Shown here in pieces: positions 6,958-13,091 of a stretch of 13,155 bases of DNA. The translations under genes were made by a program, and so were the position numbers. The DNA is from Weeksellaceae bacterium (GTDB lineage: Bacteria; Bacteroidota; Bacteroidia; Flavobacteriales; Weeksellaceae). Location of the stretch: assembly GCA_028698395.1 (NCBI GenBank), contig JAQVDG010000026.1:1-13155 (forward strand). Reading direction: 5' to 3'. Within the stretch, counting starts at the first letter, position 1; each line of letters starts with the position of its first letter. The notes beneath the pieces were generated by a model. The model searched no databases, was not told the DNA's origin, and worked only from the letters and a program-made list of their open reading frames with translations.

Positions 6958-7752
6958 ATGAGATTGAAAGATAAAATAGCACTAATAACAGGTTCGGCTC
7001 GGGGAATAGGGCAGGCAACTGGCGAACTATTTCAAAAAGAAGGAGCACTTGTCATAGTGTCTGACAATCGAGACGAAGAGGAACATACTCTTGCAAAGAA
7101 TTTACAGACTAATGCTGACTATTTGCATTTAGATGTTGGAAACGAAGGTAATTGGTTGGCAGCAACAGAGTATATAAGCAAAAAGTACGGGCAACTTGAC
7201 ATTTTAGTAAATAATGCCGGGATAACAGGATTTTTAGAATCATCAGGACCTTGGGATGCAGAAAATTCTGATTTAACATCGTGGGACGAAGTTCACAGAG
7301 TAAACTCCACAGGTGTTATGCTTGGATGTAAATATGCTATCAGACTTATGAAGGACAGAGGTGGAAGTATTGTGAATATTTCTTCAAGAAGTGGTATAGT
7401 TGGAATTCCAGGCGCAGTAGCTTATGCTTCAAGCAAGGCATCGGTTAGGAATCATACAAAAAGTGTAGCCTTATATTGTGCGGAAAACGGATATAAGATT
7501 AGATGCAACAGTGTTCATCCAGCAGCTATTATGACACCAATGTGGAATGCGATGCTTGGCAAAGGAGAACAAAGACAACAAATAATTGAAGAAGTAGAAT
7601 TCGGAATTCCAATGGGACACTTTGGAGAACCGATCGATGTTGCTTATGGAGTTTTGTATTTAGCAAGTGACGAAAGTAAATATGTAACAGGAATTGAACT
7701 TACAATTGACGGTGGAATTTTAGCAGGAAGCGAAGCAAAACCCAGGAGATAA
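6958..7752 (+). CDS. SDR family oxidoreductase (classical)
   Basis: 264 residues, normal for a classical short-chain dehydrogenase/reductase. Visible motifs: the dinucleotide-binding TGSARGIGQATG (from residue 11), the LDVG adenine-ring segment, NNAGITG, the catalytic Ser143 in NISSRSG, Tyr156 and Lys160 in YASSK, the CNSVHPAAIMTP segment after the active site, and a C-terminal YVTGIELTIDGG. It therefore oxidises or reduces an alcohol/ketone pair in the cytoplasm with NAD(H) or NADP(H). The acidic SDNRDEEE after strand 2 favours NAD(H). The substrate cannot be told; it is near 3-oxoacyl reductase and glucose/cyclopentanol dehydrogenase types. The gene is flanked by long intergenic segments. 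A weak possible promoter (TTG, 17 bases, TAAACTTG) lies near 6811-6838. Confidence 0.92.
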   Translation: MRLKDKIALITGSARGIGQATGELFQKEGALVIVSDNRDEEEHTLAKNLQTNADYLHLDVGNEGNWLAATEYISKKYGQLDILVNNAGITGFLESSGPWDAENSDLTSWDEVHRVNSTGVMLGCKYAIRLMKDRGGSIVNISSRSGIVGIPGAVAYASSKASVRNHTKSVALYCAENGYKIRCNSVHPAAIMTPMWNAMLGKGEQRQQIIEEVEFGIPMGHFGEPIDVAYGVLYLASDESKYVTGIELTIDGGILAGSEAKPRR

Positions 7753-7928
7753 AAGCAAAACTCCCTTTAATAAGCGTTTGGCTCAATGGTAAGTGATACG
7801 GTTGATGGAACATTTTACTTCGCATTAGCCGAATTAGTTAAGACTTAACTGACAGTTTAGGAAAAACCATTTTGCAAACAGGATAAAATATCAACGAATT
7901 TCCAATCATTCTTCTTGGGGATTTATAG

Positions 7929-7968
7929 ATAGATACCCTAGGAAATTGTCATTTTGCTGGGTATCTAT
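7929..7968. repeat. Perfect 10-base inverted repeat
   Basis: ATAGATACCC (7929-7938) and GGGTATCTAT (7959-7968) are exact reverse complements across a 20-base spacer, and AGTTTTCTTAA follows. It could act as a terminator for the SDR gene, though it is 177 bases downstream and the loop is long. A protein-binding site or a scar of a mobile element are alternatives. Confidence 0.45.
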
Positions 7969-8026
7969 AGTTTTCTTAATCCTATAGAAGAGCAAGGAAT
8001 GATACTTGCGAGAAAAGGTGGCAAAG

Positions 8027-8058
8027 TTTGCTTTTATTGAAAATAGTTGGTAGTTTTG
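8027..8058 (+). promoter_or_regulatory. Bacteroidota-type promoter
   Basis: TTTG (8027-8030) is the -33 element and TAGTTTTG (8051-8058) matches the -7 consensus TAnnTTTG, with a 20-base spacer. Transcription would start near 8065, giving the small membrane-protein gene at 8153 a leader of about 90 bases. Confidence 0.55.
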
Positions 8059-8152
8059 CCTCTTTCTTGAGCGAAGGAAGTATAGTTGCCGACCGACTTC
8101 CCACGTTGTTGGTTTGACATGGTATGAATTAATTCTTTTTCAATCTGAATTT

Positions 8153-8386
8153 ATGAATCAAGTACGTATCGGGCTTTTAATACTTGCAATTCTTGGAATA
8201 TGTGGTGAGTTTGTTTTTGTTATAGATTATAACGATTTAAGTTGGACGAACAATGCCGGGTCGTATCTTACAATTATGTCTATGGTTTTATTAGTTGTAA
8301 GTATGATCATTTCTATACAACATGTTAAGAAAGAAACCGGCAAGAAATCAATACTATTTCTCAAAAAACATATTTTATCAAAATGA
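8153..8386 (+). CDS. Small membrane protein, two predicted transmembrane helices
   Basis: 77 residues from the ATG at 8153; a longer version from a TTG at 8114 would add MTWYELILFQSEF. Two hydrophobic segments (about residues 5-25, IGLLILAILGICGEFVFVI, and 35-54, YLTIMSMVLLVVSMIISI) are joined by a short polar turn (DYNDLSWTNNAG), and the C-terminus is strongly basic (KKETGKK, LKKHILSK), which favours a cytoplasmic tail. No family is recognised. It is followed after 12 bases by another two-helix protein and shares the promoter at 8027, so the two are probably co-transcribed. Confidence 0.6.
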   Translation: MNQVRIGLLILAILGICGEFVFVIDYNDLSWTNNAGSYLTIMSMVLLVVSMIISIQHVKKETGKKSILFLKKHILSK

Positions 8387-8398
8387 ATAATTAGAACC

Positions 8399-8674
8399 AT
8401 GATCGTATTTGGAAAAAAGACAATTCATTTTTGGAAGTTTTGGAGAACAAAAAGTAAGTTGTTTTTCTGTTTGACTTCGGGGGCGGTATATTCAGTGTTT
8501 TCATTGGTAGTTACTGTAATTACAAAAGCAATTATGGGGAAAAGCGAAACTATAATTGAAACAAGTTTATGTGTTGCGTTGGGAGCTTTTATAGCTGGTA
8601 CGTTTATGAGTATTGCATTGTGGTATGAAAACGAAAGGAGGTTTAGGTTATGGCTTGACGACAATAATTTGTGA
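8399..8674 (+). CDS. Small membrane protein, two predicted transmembrane helices
   Basis: 91 residues. A basic N-terminus (FGKKTIHFWKFWRTKSK) precedes a first hydrophobic segment (LFFCLTSGAVYSVFSLVVTVI, about 21-41) and a second one (about 56-75, with LCVALGAFIAGTFMSIAL), then a charged end WYENERRFRLWLDDNNL. No family is recognised. Its position 12 bases after the preceding small membrane gene suggests a two-gene transcript. The HTH gene with a membrane tail begins 199 bases further on under its own promoter; a functional link to it is only a guess. Confidence 0.6.
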   Translation: MIVFGKKTIHFWKFWRTKSKLFFCLTSGAVYSVFSLVVTVITKAIMGKSETIIETSLCVALGAFIAGTFMSIALWYENERRFRLWLDDNNL

Positions 8675-8787
8675 CTCGTGGACTAGTATAGTATGATCCC
8701 TTTTAAGGTAAAAAGAAAACGTTTGCTCATTTCGACTGGGAAGTACGGCTTATCGAGCGACTGAATAATCAAATAAATCGCCTGAAT

Positions 8788-8809
8788 GTCGGGAGAAAGT
8801 CGGGAGAAA
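8788..8809. repeat. Tandem 11-base direct repeat
   Basis: GTCGGGAGAAA occurs twice without a gap (8788-8798 and 8799-8809), just upstream of the promoter of the HTH gene at 8873. It could be an operator of that regulator or a replication-slippage product. Confidence 0.5.
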
Positions 8810-8820
8810 TACCTCAGGAA

Positions 8821-8854
8821 TTGAGGATATCTATTCACTAATATTATATCTTTG
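8821..8854 (+). promoter_or_regulatory. Bacteroidota-type promoter of the HTH gene
   Basis: TATCTTTG (8847-8854) is an exact match to the -7 consensus TAnnTTTG. TTG at 8821-8823 can serve as -33 with a spacer of 23 bases, at the long end of what is seen. Start of transcription near 8861 would leave a leader of only about a dozen bases before the ATG at 8873. Confidence 0.5.
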
Positions 8855-8872
8855 TCAAAAATTTGGAGTGCA

Positions 8873-9322
8873 ATGAAACAACCGGAATTAGGTAAAAAAA
8901 TAATTGAACTAAGGAAAAGCAAAGGGTTGACCCAGGAAGAATTAGTTGAAAAATGTAATCTTAACGTAAGAACTTTACAACGAATTGAAGCTGGCGAAGT
9001 AAATCCAAGAAATTACACAAAAAAAAGTATTTTTGTTGCCCTTGATTATGATGAAAATGCAGCTTCTATAAATAAAGAAAATACGATTAAAAAAATCTAT
9101 AACCAACTTCAAAAGTTTAATATGATGAATAACTCAAAATTTTTTTTTCACAACTTTTTCTTGTCAATAGGAATTGTCTGGTTTCTGAGTGCATTAGCAA
9201 TAGTAATATTTGAACTGAATTTCCAAAAAAAAGAAATACTCTTGACCTTAATTTTTCCTTTTGCATATGCGCTGATTAGACAATTTGAGAAAAGTAAATC
9301 TTCAAAAGCAGTTCAAGACTAA
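8873..9322 (+). CDS. HTH (XRE-type) protein with C-terminal membrane segment
   Basis: 149 residues from the ATG at 8873; a TTG further up (8852) would start inside the promoter. Residues 5-60 form a typical XRE/Cro-like helix-turn-helix: LGKKIIELRKSKGLTQEELVEKCNLNVRTLQRIEAGEVNPR, the recognition helix being NVRTLQRIEAG. After a linker (DENAASINKENTIKKIYNQL) come two hydrophobic segments (about 92-110 and 118-135) parted by FQKKE. Such membrane-tailed HTH proteins are common in Bacteroidota; the tail may tether DNA binding to the inner membrane or pass on a membrane signal. The short distance to its promoter and the GTCGGGAGAAA tandem repeat allow self-regulation. Targets are unknown; the two small membrane genes upstream are candidates by position only. 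Confidence 0.8.
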   Translation: MKQPELGKKIIELRKSKGLTQEELVEKCNLNVRTLQRIEAGEVNPRNYTKKSIFVALDYDENAASINKENTIKKIYNQLQKFNMMNNSKFFFHNFFLSIGIVWFLSALAIVIFELNFQKKEILLTLIFPFAYALIRQFEKSKSSKAVQD

Positions 9323-9626
9323 TCTTATTGACTTGCTTGTGACACAGAAAGACCGGATAAATTACATACAACCAGGAGCTGCTAACACATAACATACGCT
9401 TGGAGTTACAGGCTAGCTGATATGTGCTTAGTAGTTTTTTGCCCGCATCATCTCTGGTAGCAGCAGACAATGACGAAGTCCACAATCTCTTATACTGATC
9501 CTGTTGCCAACTGTTGCGATGCAATGTGTGCGGTGAAACCGTTCGCTATTTATTTACCATCACTAATTAAGGCAACACCTGCAAAGCCGTAAGAGCAGGA
9601 TGATACCCTATAAGCATACAAAAAAC
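9323..9626. other. Intergenic segment with A-type element
   Basis: GC-richer, non-coding 304 bases. It opens with GAGCTGCTAACACATAACAT, followed by element A copy 3 (9411-9453). CACATA near 9386 can pair with TATGTG at 9421-9426. The reverse-strand frame over this region shows no protein character. No clear promoter for the transglutaminase-like gene was found. Confidence 0.45.
9411..9453. repeat. Intergenic element A, copy 3
   Basis: GGCTAGCTGATATGTGCTTA, then GTAGTTTTTT, then GCCCGCATCATCT lines up with copies 1 and 2: the GGC-GCTGA-GTGC-TT block, the T-rich centre and the GCCCGCAT block keep their order and spacing. It is more diverged than those two. Confidence 0.45.
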
Positions 9627-10880
9627 ATGAAAAAAGCATTTATTTTTATCGCCTTTATTTTTATTTCGATTGCTGGGTTTGGGCAAACAGATTCGCAGGC
9701 ATTCAATACTTTTATTTCAGACATTAACAAAGTTGAAAGCCAATACAAGGAGTATTACAACAAAAAGGAATACAAACAAACCGAAATGTTTTTGAAAGAA
9801 ATGTTGAGGTTGGTTGAAAATTTAAAACTATCTCCCGATGAAACAGCTAAATTTCAACTTTCCCTACAACGCATTAAAGCAGGAACATACTACAATTTAG
9901 CGTGTACATACTCATTGTCAAATCGAAAGAAACAAGCTACCGCAGCATTTGAAAAAGCGATAGAATTAGGATATTCGGACTACAGGCACGCCACAACTGA
10001 CAGTGACTTAGATAATGTACGTAAAGAGAAAAAATTTATTGCCCTCTTAGACCGGATTAAACAGTTCGATAAGTTGGTTCAGCTTCAAAGCGCACAAGGT
10101 TATCAAAAAGAAAATACAGATTCTTTACCACAATTTTCATATCAATCGCCCGAAGATTATAATCTGAAAGAAGTCAGGACCTTTTTTAAGTTAGATTCCG
10201 TAGCCGGCAATGGAGATGAATTATCAAAAATTATCAATATCTTGAATTTTATTCATAATGCAATTAAGCACAACGGAAGCAACTATGCCCTTTGCGAATT
10301 TGATGCTATTGATATATACAACTACCACAAATCAACAGGCAAGGGTGTAAATTGCAGACATTTGGCCATAGCTCTCAACGAAATGTATCTTTCTATGGGG
10401 ATTCCTTCCCGATATGTTACCTGTCTTCCAAAAGATGAAAAAGACCAGGATTGCCACGTAATAAACAGCGTATATTCCACTCAATTACAAAAATGGTTAT
10501 GGATTGACCCGACGTTTAACGCCTACGTAAAAGATGAAAACGGTAATTTGTTGAGTATAGCTGAAGTTCGAGAGCGTTTAATTTCGGGCACACCGCTTGT
10601 TTTGAACGATGACGCAAATTGGAACAATCAAACCAAGCAGACGAAAGAATATTATTTAGAAACCTATATGGCAAAGAATCTTTATTGGTTTGAATGTGTA
10701 GCGTATAGCAGATTTAACCCTGAAAGCCGTTATAGAAAAATGAATAACCAATATATTGCCTTAAAGCCTATGGGATTCGGAGATAACGCAACAGAGAAAG
10801 CCACAGGTTCAACAATCATAACTCATGACCCTGAATACTTTTGGCAAGTACCACAAAAGCATGAGAGCAAAAAAGAATGA
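9627..10880 (+). CDS. Exported transglutaminase-like protein
   Basis: 417 residues. The ATG at 9627 (MKKAF) is chosen because it begins a signal peptide with cleavage after AGFGQ; an upstream in-frame ATG adds nine residues. Residues 20-150 are helical and include a TPR-like pair (TYYNLACTYSLSNRKKQATAAFEKAIELGY). Residues 195-310 hold a transglutaminase-like core with the Cys-His-Asp triad in order: Cys243 in GVNCRHLAIALNEM, His277 in QDCHVINSVY and Asp294 in WLWIDPTFNAYV. This fold carries out acyl transfer, peptide hydrolysis or deamidation; most bacterial members of this type are presumed peptidases. There is no lipobox or sorting tail, so it probably acts in the periplasm. All catalytic residues are present and the frame is intact. 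It stands alone between intergenic segments. Confidence 0.82.
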   Translation: MKKAFIFIAFIFISIAGFGQTDSQAFNTFISDINKVESQYKEYYNKKEYKQTEMFLKEMLRLVENLKLSPDETAKFQLSLQRIKAGTYYNLACTYSLSNRKKQATAAFEKAIELGYSDYRHATTDSDLDNVRKEKKFIALLDRIKQFDKLVQLQSAQGYQKENTDSLPQFSYQSPEDYNLKEVRTFFKLDSVAGNGDELSKIINILNFIHNAIKHNGSNYALCEFDAIDIYNYHKSTGKGVNCRHLAIALNEMYLSMGIPSRYVTCLPKDEKDQDCHVINSVYSTQLQKWLWIDPTFNAYVKDENGNLLSIAEVRERLISGTPLVLNDDANWNNQTKQTKEYYLETYMAKNLYWFECVAYSRFNPESRYRKMNNQYIALKPMGFGDNATEKATGSTIITHDPEYFWQVPQKHESKKE

Positions 10881-11142
10881 AACACCCCGGCACCTGATAG
10901 GCATGTCACAACTAAGGTTTATCTTGTTCATGGATACGGTGGTTCGGGTAGAACTAAAGGCTGTATAAAAAACAATTGTCAAAGAAGGTTTTGTCGGTGA
11001 AATTGTTACGTATCCAGGTTGAGCGAAGGGTGGCGTTTTCTTGCCGGAGCAGGCTAAAAGGGGAGTTGAAAAAGATGTGTGGCATTAGCTTATTCGCCTC
11101 AAAAGCAAACATAGAGATTATTGGAAAAAACAGAGAGAGAAA
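10881..11142. other. Intergenic segment with hydrolase remnant
   Basis: Holds the hydrolase remnant (10903-11019). The right part has GGCATTAGCTTATTCGCCTC (11082-11101), whose GCTTATTCG block also precedes boundary motif D at 2182-2190. After it comes an A-rich leader for the second SDR gene. Confidence 0.4.
10903..11019 (+). pseudogene. Frameshifted remnant of an RBBP9/YdeN-type serine hydrolase
   Basis: From the ATG at 10903 the frame reads MSQL; after a lost base it continues at 10914 as KVYLVHGYGGSG, the beta-strand and oxyanion-turn opening of small alpha/beta hydrolases of the YdeN/RBBP9 group. After a second shift the expected next element appears in another frame at 10969-11019 (KTIVKEGFVGEIVTYPG), matching the family's LKK.L...G......P segment. 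A stop follows, then DNA with no hydrolase motif (no GHSxG). The gene is therefore dead, with only its first 40 or so codons left. Its orientation agrees with its neighbours. Confidence 0.5.
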
Positions 11143-11859
11143 ATGAAAAATGCAATTATTGTTGGGGCAACTTCTGGAATTGGAAAAGAACTTGCCAGGT
11201 TACTTGTTAATGATGGGTTCAGAGTCGGGATAACAGGCCGACGCATCGAACTCCTTGAAAGTTTAAAAGCGGAAAAGCCTGATTGCTACTTTATAAAGGC
11301 TTTTGATGTGAATGATACGAAAGTAGCAGAAGAAAAATTGGAAGAATTGACCGGTGAGCTTGGCGGGATTGATCTGCTTATTTTAAGTTCAGGCACAGGC
11401 AATATCAATAACAAATTAGACTTTGAAATTGAACTCCGTACAATTGAAACGAATGTAACCGGCTGGACTTTTATTGCAGATTGGGCGTTTAAATATTTTG
11501 AAAACCAAAAATCAGGACATTTAGTAGGAATAAGTTCCATTGGTGGATTACGTGGCAGTCGGCAATCACCTTCTTACAATGCAACTAAGGCTTATCAAAT
11601 CAATTACCTGGAAGGATTAAGGCAAAAAGCTACAAGACTAAAAACCGGCATATATGTGACTGATATCAGAACCGGGCTGGTTGATACGGAAATGGCAAAA
11701 GGTGACGGGTTGTTTTGGGTGATGCCATTACCAAAGGCTGCCCGGCAAATTTATACTGCAATAAAGAAGAAAAAGAATGTTGCATATATCACAAAACGAT
11801 GGGGCATTATTGCGGCAATTACAAAGCTAATCCCGAAACAAGTGTATAATAGGATGTAA
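11143..11859 (+). CDS. SDR family NAD(P)-dependent oxidoreductase
   Basis: 238 residues. The N-terminal VGATSGIGKELA is the TGxxxGxG cofactor site; GRRIELLE after strand 2 has the Arg pair that favours NADP(H); DVND marks the adenine pocket. Catalytic residues are Ser132 in GISSIGGLRG, Tyr145 and Lys149 in YNATK. RTGLVDTEM is the usual post-active-site segment. The conserved NNAG motif is replaced by SSGTG (LILSSGTGN), so the Asn that stabilises the central sheet is missing, as in some DltE/YqjQ-like members. The C-terminus (IAAITKLIPKQVYNRM) is hydrophobic and basic and may touch the membrane, a feature of that group. The substrate is unknown; a lipid-like or keto substrate is plausible. The leader is A-rich with only a weak ribosome site. 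Confidence 0.88.
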   Translation: MKNAIIVGATSGIGKELARLLVNDGFRVGITGRRIELLESLKAEKPDCYFIKAFDVNDTKVAEEKLEELTGELGGIDLLILSSGTGNINNKLDFEIELRTIETNVTGWTFIADWAFKYFENQKSGHLVGISSIGGLRGSRQSPSYNATKAYQINYLEGLRQKATRLKTGIYVTDIRTGLVDTEMAKGDGLFWVMPLPKAARQIYTAIKKKKNVAYITKRWGIIAAITKLIPKQVYNRM

Positions 11860-11874
11860 CGAAAAGATATGTAA

Positions 11875-12027
11875 CCACCATTGTTGGGATTTCCTGCGTT
11901 GGAAAACAACTATTTTACGGTTAATGGAATGTTTTTCATCGAGACGATGAATGATAAGAAACTATACTTGTGGAACAAAACAGACCTTATGCCAAAAGAG
12001 GACTTTGAGATAATATTGAACGAGTAA
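11875..12027 (+). pseudogene. Internally deleted relative of the 3290-3853 gene
   Basis: An open frame of 50 codons without a start codon. Residues LENNYFTVNGMF agree with LDNNYFTINGIF of the protein at 3290-3853 at 9 of 12 positions; after a join of five residues (FIETM), DKKLYLWNKTDLMPKEDF and the end agree with its C-terminus (20 of 25 from NDKK on). About 110 central residues and the signal peptide are gone, yet the reading frame is kept. At DNA level the last 75 bases differ at about 10 positions, with half the codon changes silent, so the relative was under selection before it broke. The bases after both stops also resemble each other. It begins 15 bases after the SDR stop. Confidence 0.8.
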
Positions 12028-12153
12028 AGTATTGTTTGTCAGACTGTATACCTTGACGGACTAAAGAGTGCTTGGCGGTATGTTGACTATAATCAGACAT
12101 TAGCCTTCATTCTAGGATCCGAAAATGAGAAGAGTCGTGTATGGGTGCTCGTC
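12028..12153. other. Convergent intergenic segment with C-type sequence
   Basis: Between the broken relative and the - strand XRE gene. It begins with bases like those after the stop of the 3290-3853 gene (TAAAGTATTGTTTG against TAAATTATTGTGCATG) and includes GACTATAATCAGACATTAG (12085-12103), related to element C. No convincing terminator hairpin was seen. Confidence 0.4.
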
Positions 12154-12363
12154 TTAGGGTTGCCAATCCGATTCTTCAAGCTCGAAAATATTATGAACGG
12201 ATTGATTAAAAACCTGAGCGATTTTTAAAGCGAGAGTAGTGGATAAATTGTATTTTCCCAACTCAATTGCATTGATAGTTTGCCGGCTGACCTGCACTAA
12301 TTCTGCTAATTGAGCTTGCGTGATATTTTTTTTTGCTCGTTCGACTTTAATATTATTCTTCAT
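12154..12363 (-). CDS. Small XRE-family HTH transcriptional regulator
   Basis: 69 residues and almost nothing but a helix-turn-helix domain: IKVERAKKNITQAQLAELVQ, the recognition helix VSRQTINAIELGKYNLS, then LALKIAQVFNQSVHNIFELEE. It is the short YozG-like type of the XRE family, cytoplasmic and DNA-binding. Its start lies inside the end of the membrane-protein gene upstream: the ATG overlaps the last 11 bases of that gene, so both are co-transcribed and probably translationally coupled. Regulators of this type often sit next to a small multi-spanning membrane protein and are thought to control their own operon. Two TTGTCATTTTAA repeats around the promoter (12874-12919) are candidate operator sites. 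Confidence 0.9.
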   Translation of the reverse strand: MKNNIKVERAKKNITQAQLAELVQVSRQTINAIELGKYNLSTTLALKIAQVFNQSVHNIFELEESDWQP

Positions 12364-12829
12364 CGCTTATTTGATTTTTGGATGTATATAGAGCCCAGTT
12401 GAAACGAATGAGAAAAAAGATGAGAAGCGTAAACATGTTAAATACGAGGACCCATAAGAATGTCATTTCGTATACAAACATTATTGCTAATATTAGAATT
12501 GCATAATTTACATAAGTTGCCCAAACCAACGATTCTAATCTGATTTTGGCGATGAATTCATCCTCGGATTTCTCTTTTGAAAAAGCAATAAGTAATGCTC
12601 CGGTAATTAGTAGGATACTTGCAATCTCGTCCAGGACATAATTCTCTGATATGGAGAGGAAATTAGTATTGCTGAATATTTCTTCTTCAGCAATAACGAG
12701 CACATTCATGTTAAAAAGACTTATATCGGATGGATACATCAGGTATAATATCCCAAGCAGTACGCCAGGAACAAACAAAAACCAACCAATTTTTTTAAAC
12801 CGATTCGGAAATAAATAATTTGCTTTCAT
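12353..12829 (-). CDS. Small multi-spanning membrane protein next to an XRE regulator
   Basis: 158 residues. Hydrophobic segments are at about 13-31 (IGWFLFVPGVLLGILYLMY), 65-84 (LDEIASILLITGALLIAF), 104-122 (ATYVNYAILILAIMFVYE) and 124-142 (TFLWVLVFNMFTLLIFFLI), four in all, with a long external or internal loop between the first two and a charged SKEKSEDEF loop before the third. The function is unknown; the pairing of such a protein with a short XRE regulator is a recurrent bacterial arrangement. The start at 12829 lies 25 bases after the -7 box of a strong-looking promoter on the same strand. It is the only protein pair here that runs opposite to the other genes. Confidence 0.78.
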   Translation of the reverse strand: MKANYLFPNRFKKIGWFLFVPGVLLGILYLMYPSDISLFNMNVLVIAEEEIFSNTNFLSISENYVLDEIASILLITGALLIAFSKEKSEDEFIAKIRLESLVWATYVNYAILILAIMFVYEMTFLWVLVFNMFTLLIFFLIRFNWALYTSKNQISDEE

Positions 12830-12854
12830 GATAGTTACTTTTAAAATTAGGGTA

Positions 12855-12885
12855 CAAATGTAAGGTAAAGATTTTAAAATGACAA
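12855..12885 (-). promoter_or_regulatory. Bacteroidota-type promoter of the membrane protein/XRE pair
   Basis: On the - strand TTG (12885-12883) is followed after exactly 20 bases by TACATTTG (12862-12855), an exact -33/-7 pair. Transcription would begin near 12848, about 20 bases before the start codon at 12829. Confidence 0.65.
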
Positions 12886-12919
12886 GTATTCTTTACAAAT
12901 CGACATGTTAAAATGACAA
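12874..12919. repeat. Paired 12-base direct repeat over the -33 box
   Basis: TTAAAATGACAA occurs at 12874-12885 and 12908-12919, 34 bases apart (about three helical turns). The first copy contains the -33 box of the membrane protein/XRE operon on the other strand. This places it well for an operator bound by the encoded regulator. Confidence 0.5.
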
Positions 12920-12938
12920 AAAATAACAATGTTTTCAA

Positions 12939-12970
12939 CTGCCGATACCTACTTTGCGTTTGCTCATTCA
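12939..12970. repeat. Possible degenerate element A, copy 4
   Basis: CTGCCGATACCTACTTTGCG followed by TTTGCTCATTCAC keeps the ACTTTGCG and CATTCAC blocks of copy 1 but has lost about six bases between them. It lies in the 260-base divergent intergenic segment between the - strand operon and the final gene. Confidence 0.3.
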
Positions 12971-13013
12971 CCCTATTTCTAAACAGGAGAGGTGTAGTTG
13001 ATTATAATTGTTG

Positions 13014-13021
13014 TACCTTTG
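13014..13021 (+). promoter_or_regulatory. -7 box for the last gene
   Basis: TACCTTTG is an exact match to TAnnTTTG, 70 bases before the ATG at 13092. No TTG lies at the expected 19-21 base spacing; the nearest (12998) is too close, so the promoter is less certain than the others. Confidence 0.4.
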
Positions 13022-13091
13022 CTTCTAGTTGTAATTGAAAAGAAAAGATCGTTCAGACCGTCGGTTTTAATTACCAAGCAACATTTGCACA

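Larger units (their letters stand above)
7753..8152. other. Intergenic segment with inverted repeats and a promoter
   Basis: No gene is recognised. The segment contains a 15-base palindrome AGTTAAG-A-CTTAACT (7836-7850), a 10-base inverted repeat (7929-7968) and a good Bacteroidota promoter (8027-8058). A TTG-initiated extension of the next gene (from 8114) is possible but unneeded. Confidence 0.45.

Noticed and set aside
9276..9524. 82-codon - strand ORF
   Set aside because: It covers spacer element A copy 3, and its composition is not protein-like.
5206..9626. Canonical integron attC sites
   Set aside because: I looked for RYYYAAC and GTTRRRY pairs flanking foldbacks in the spacers and found none. 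CGTTAACG and CTTAAC come near but do not fit. No integron integrase is in the window.
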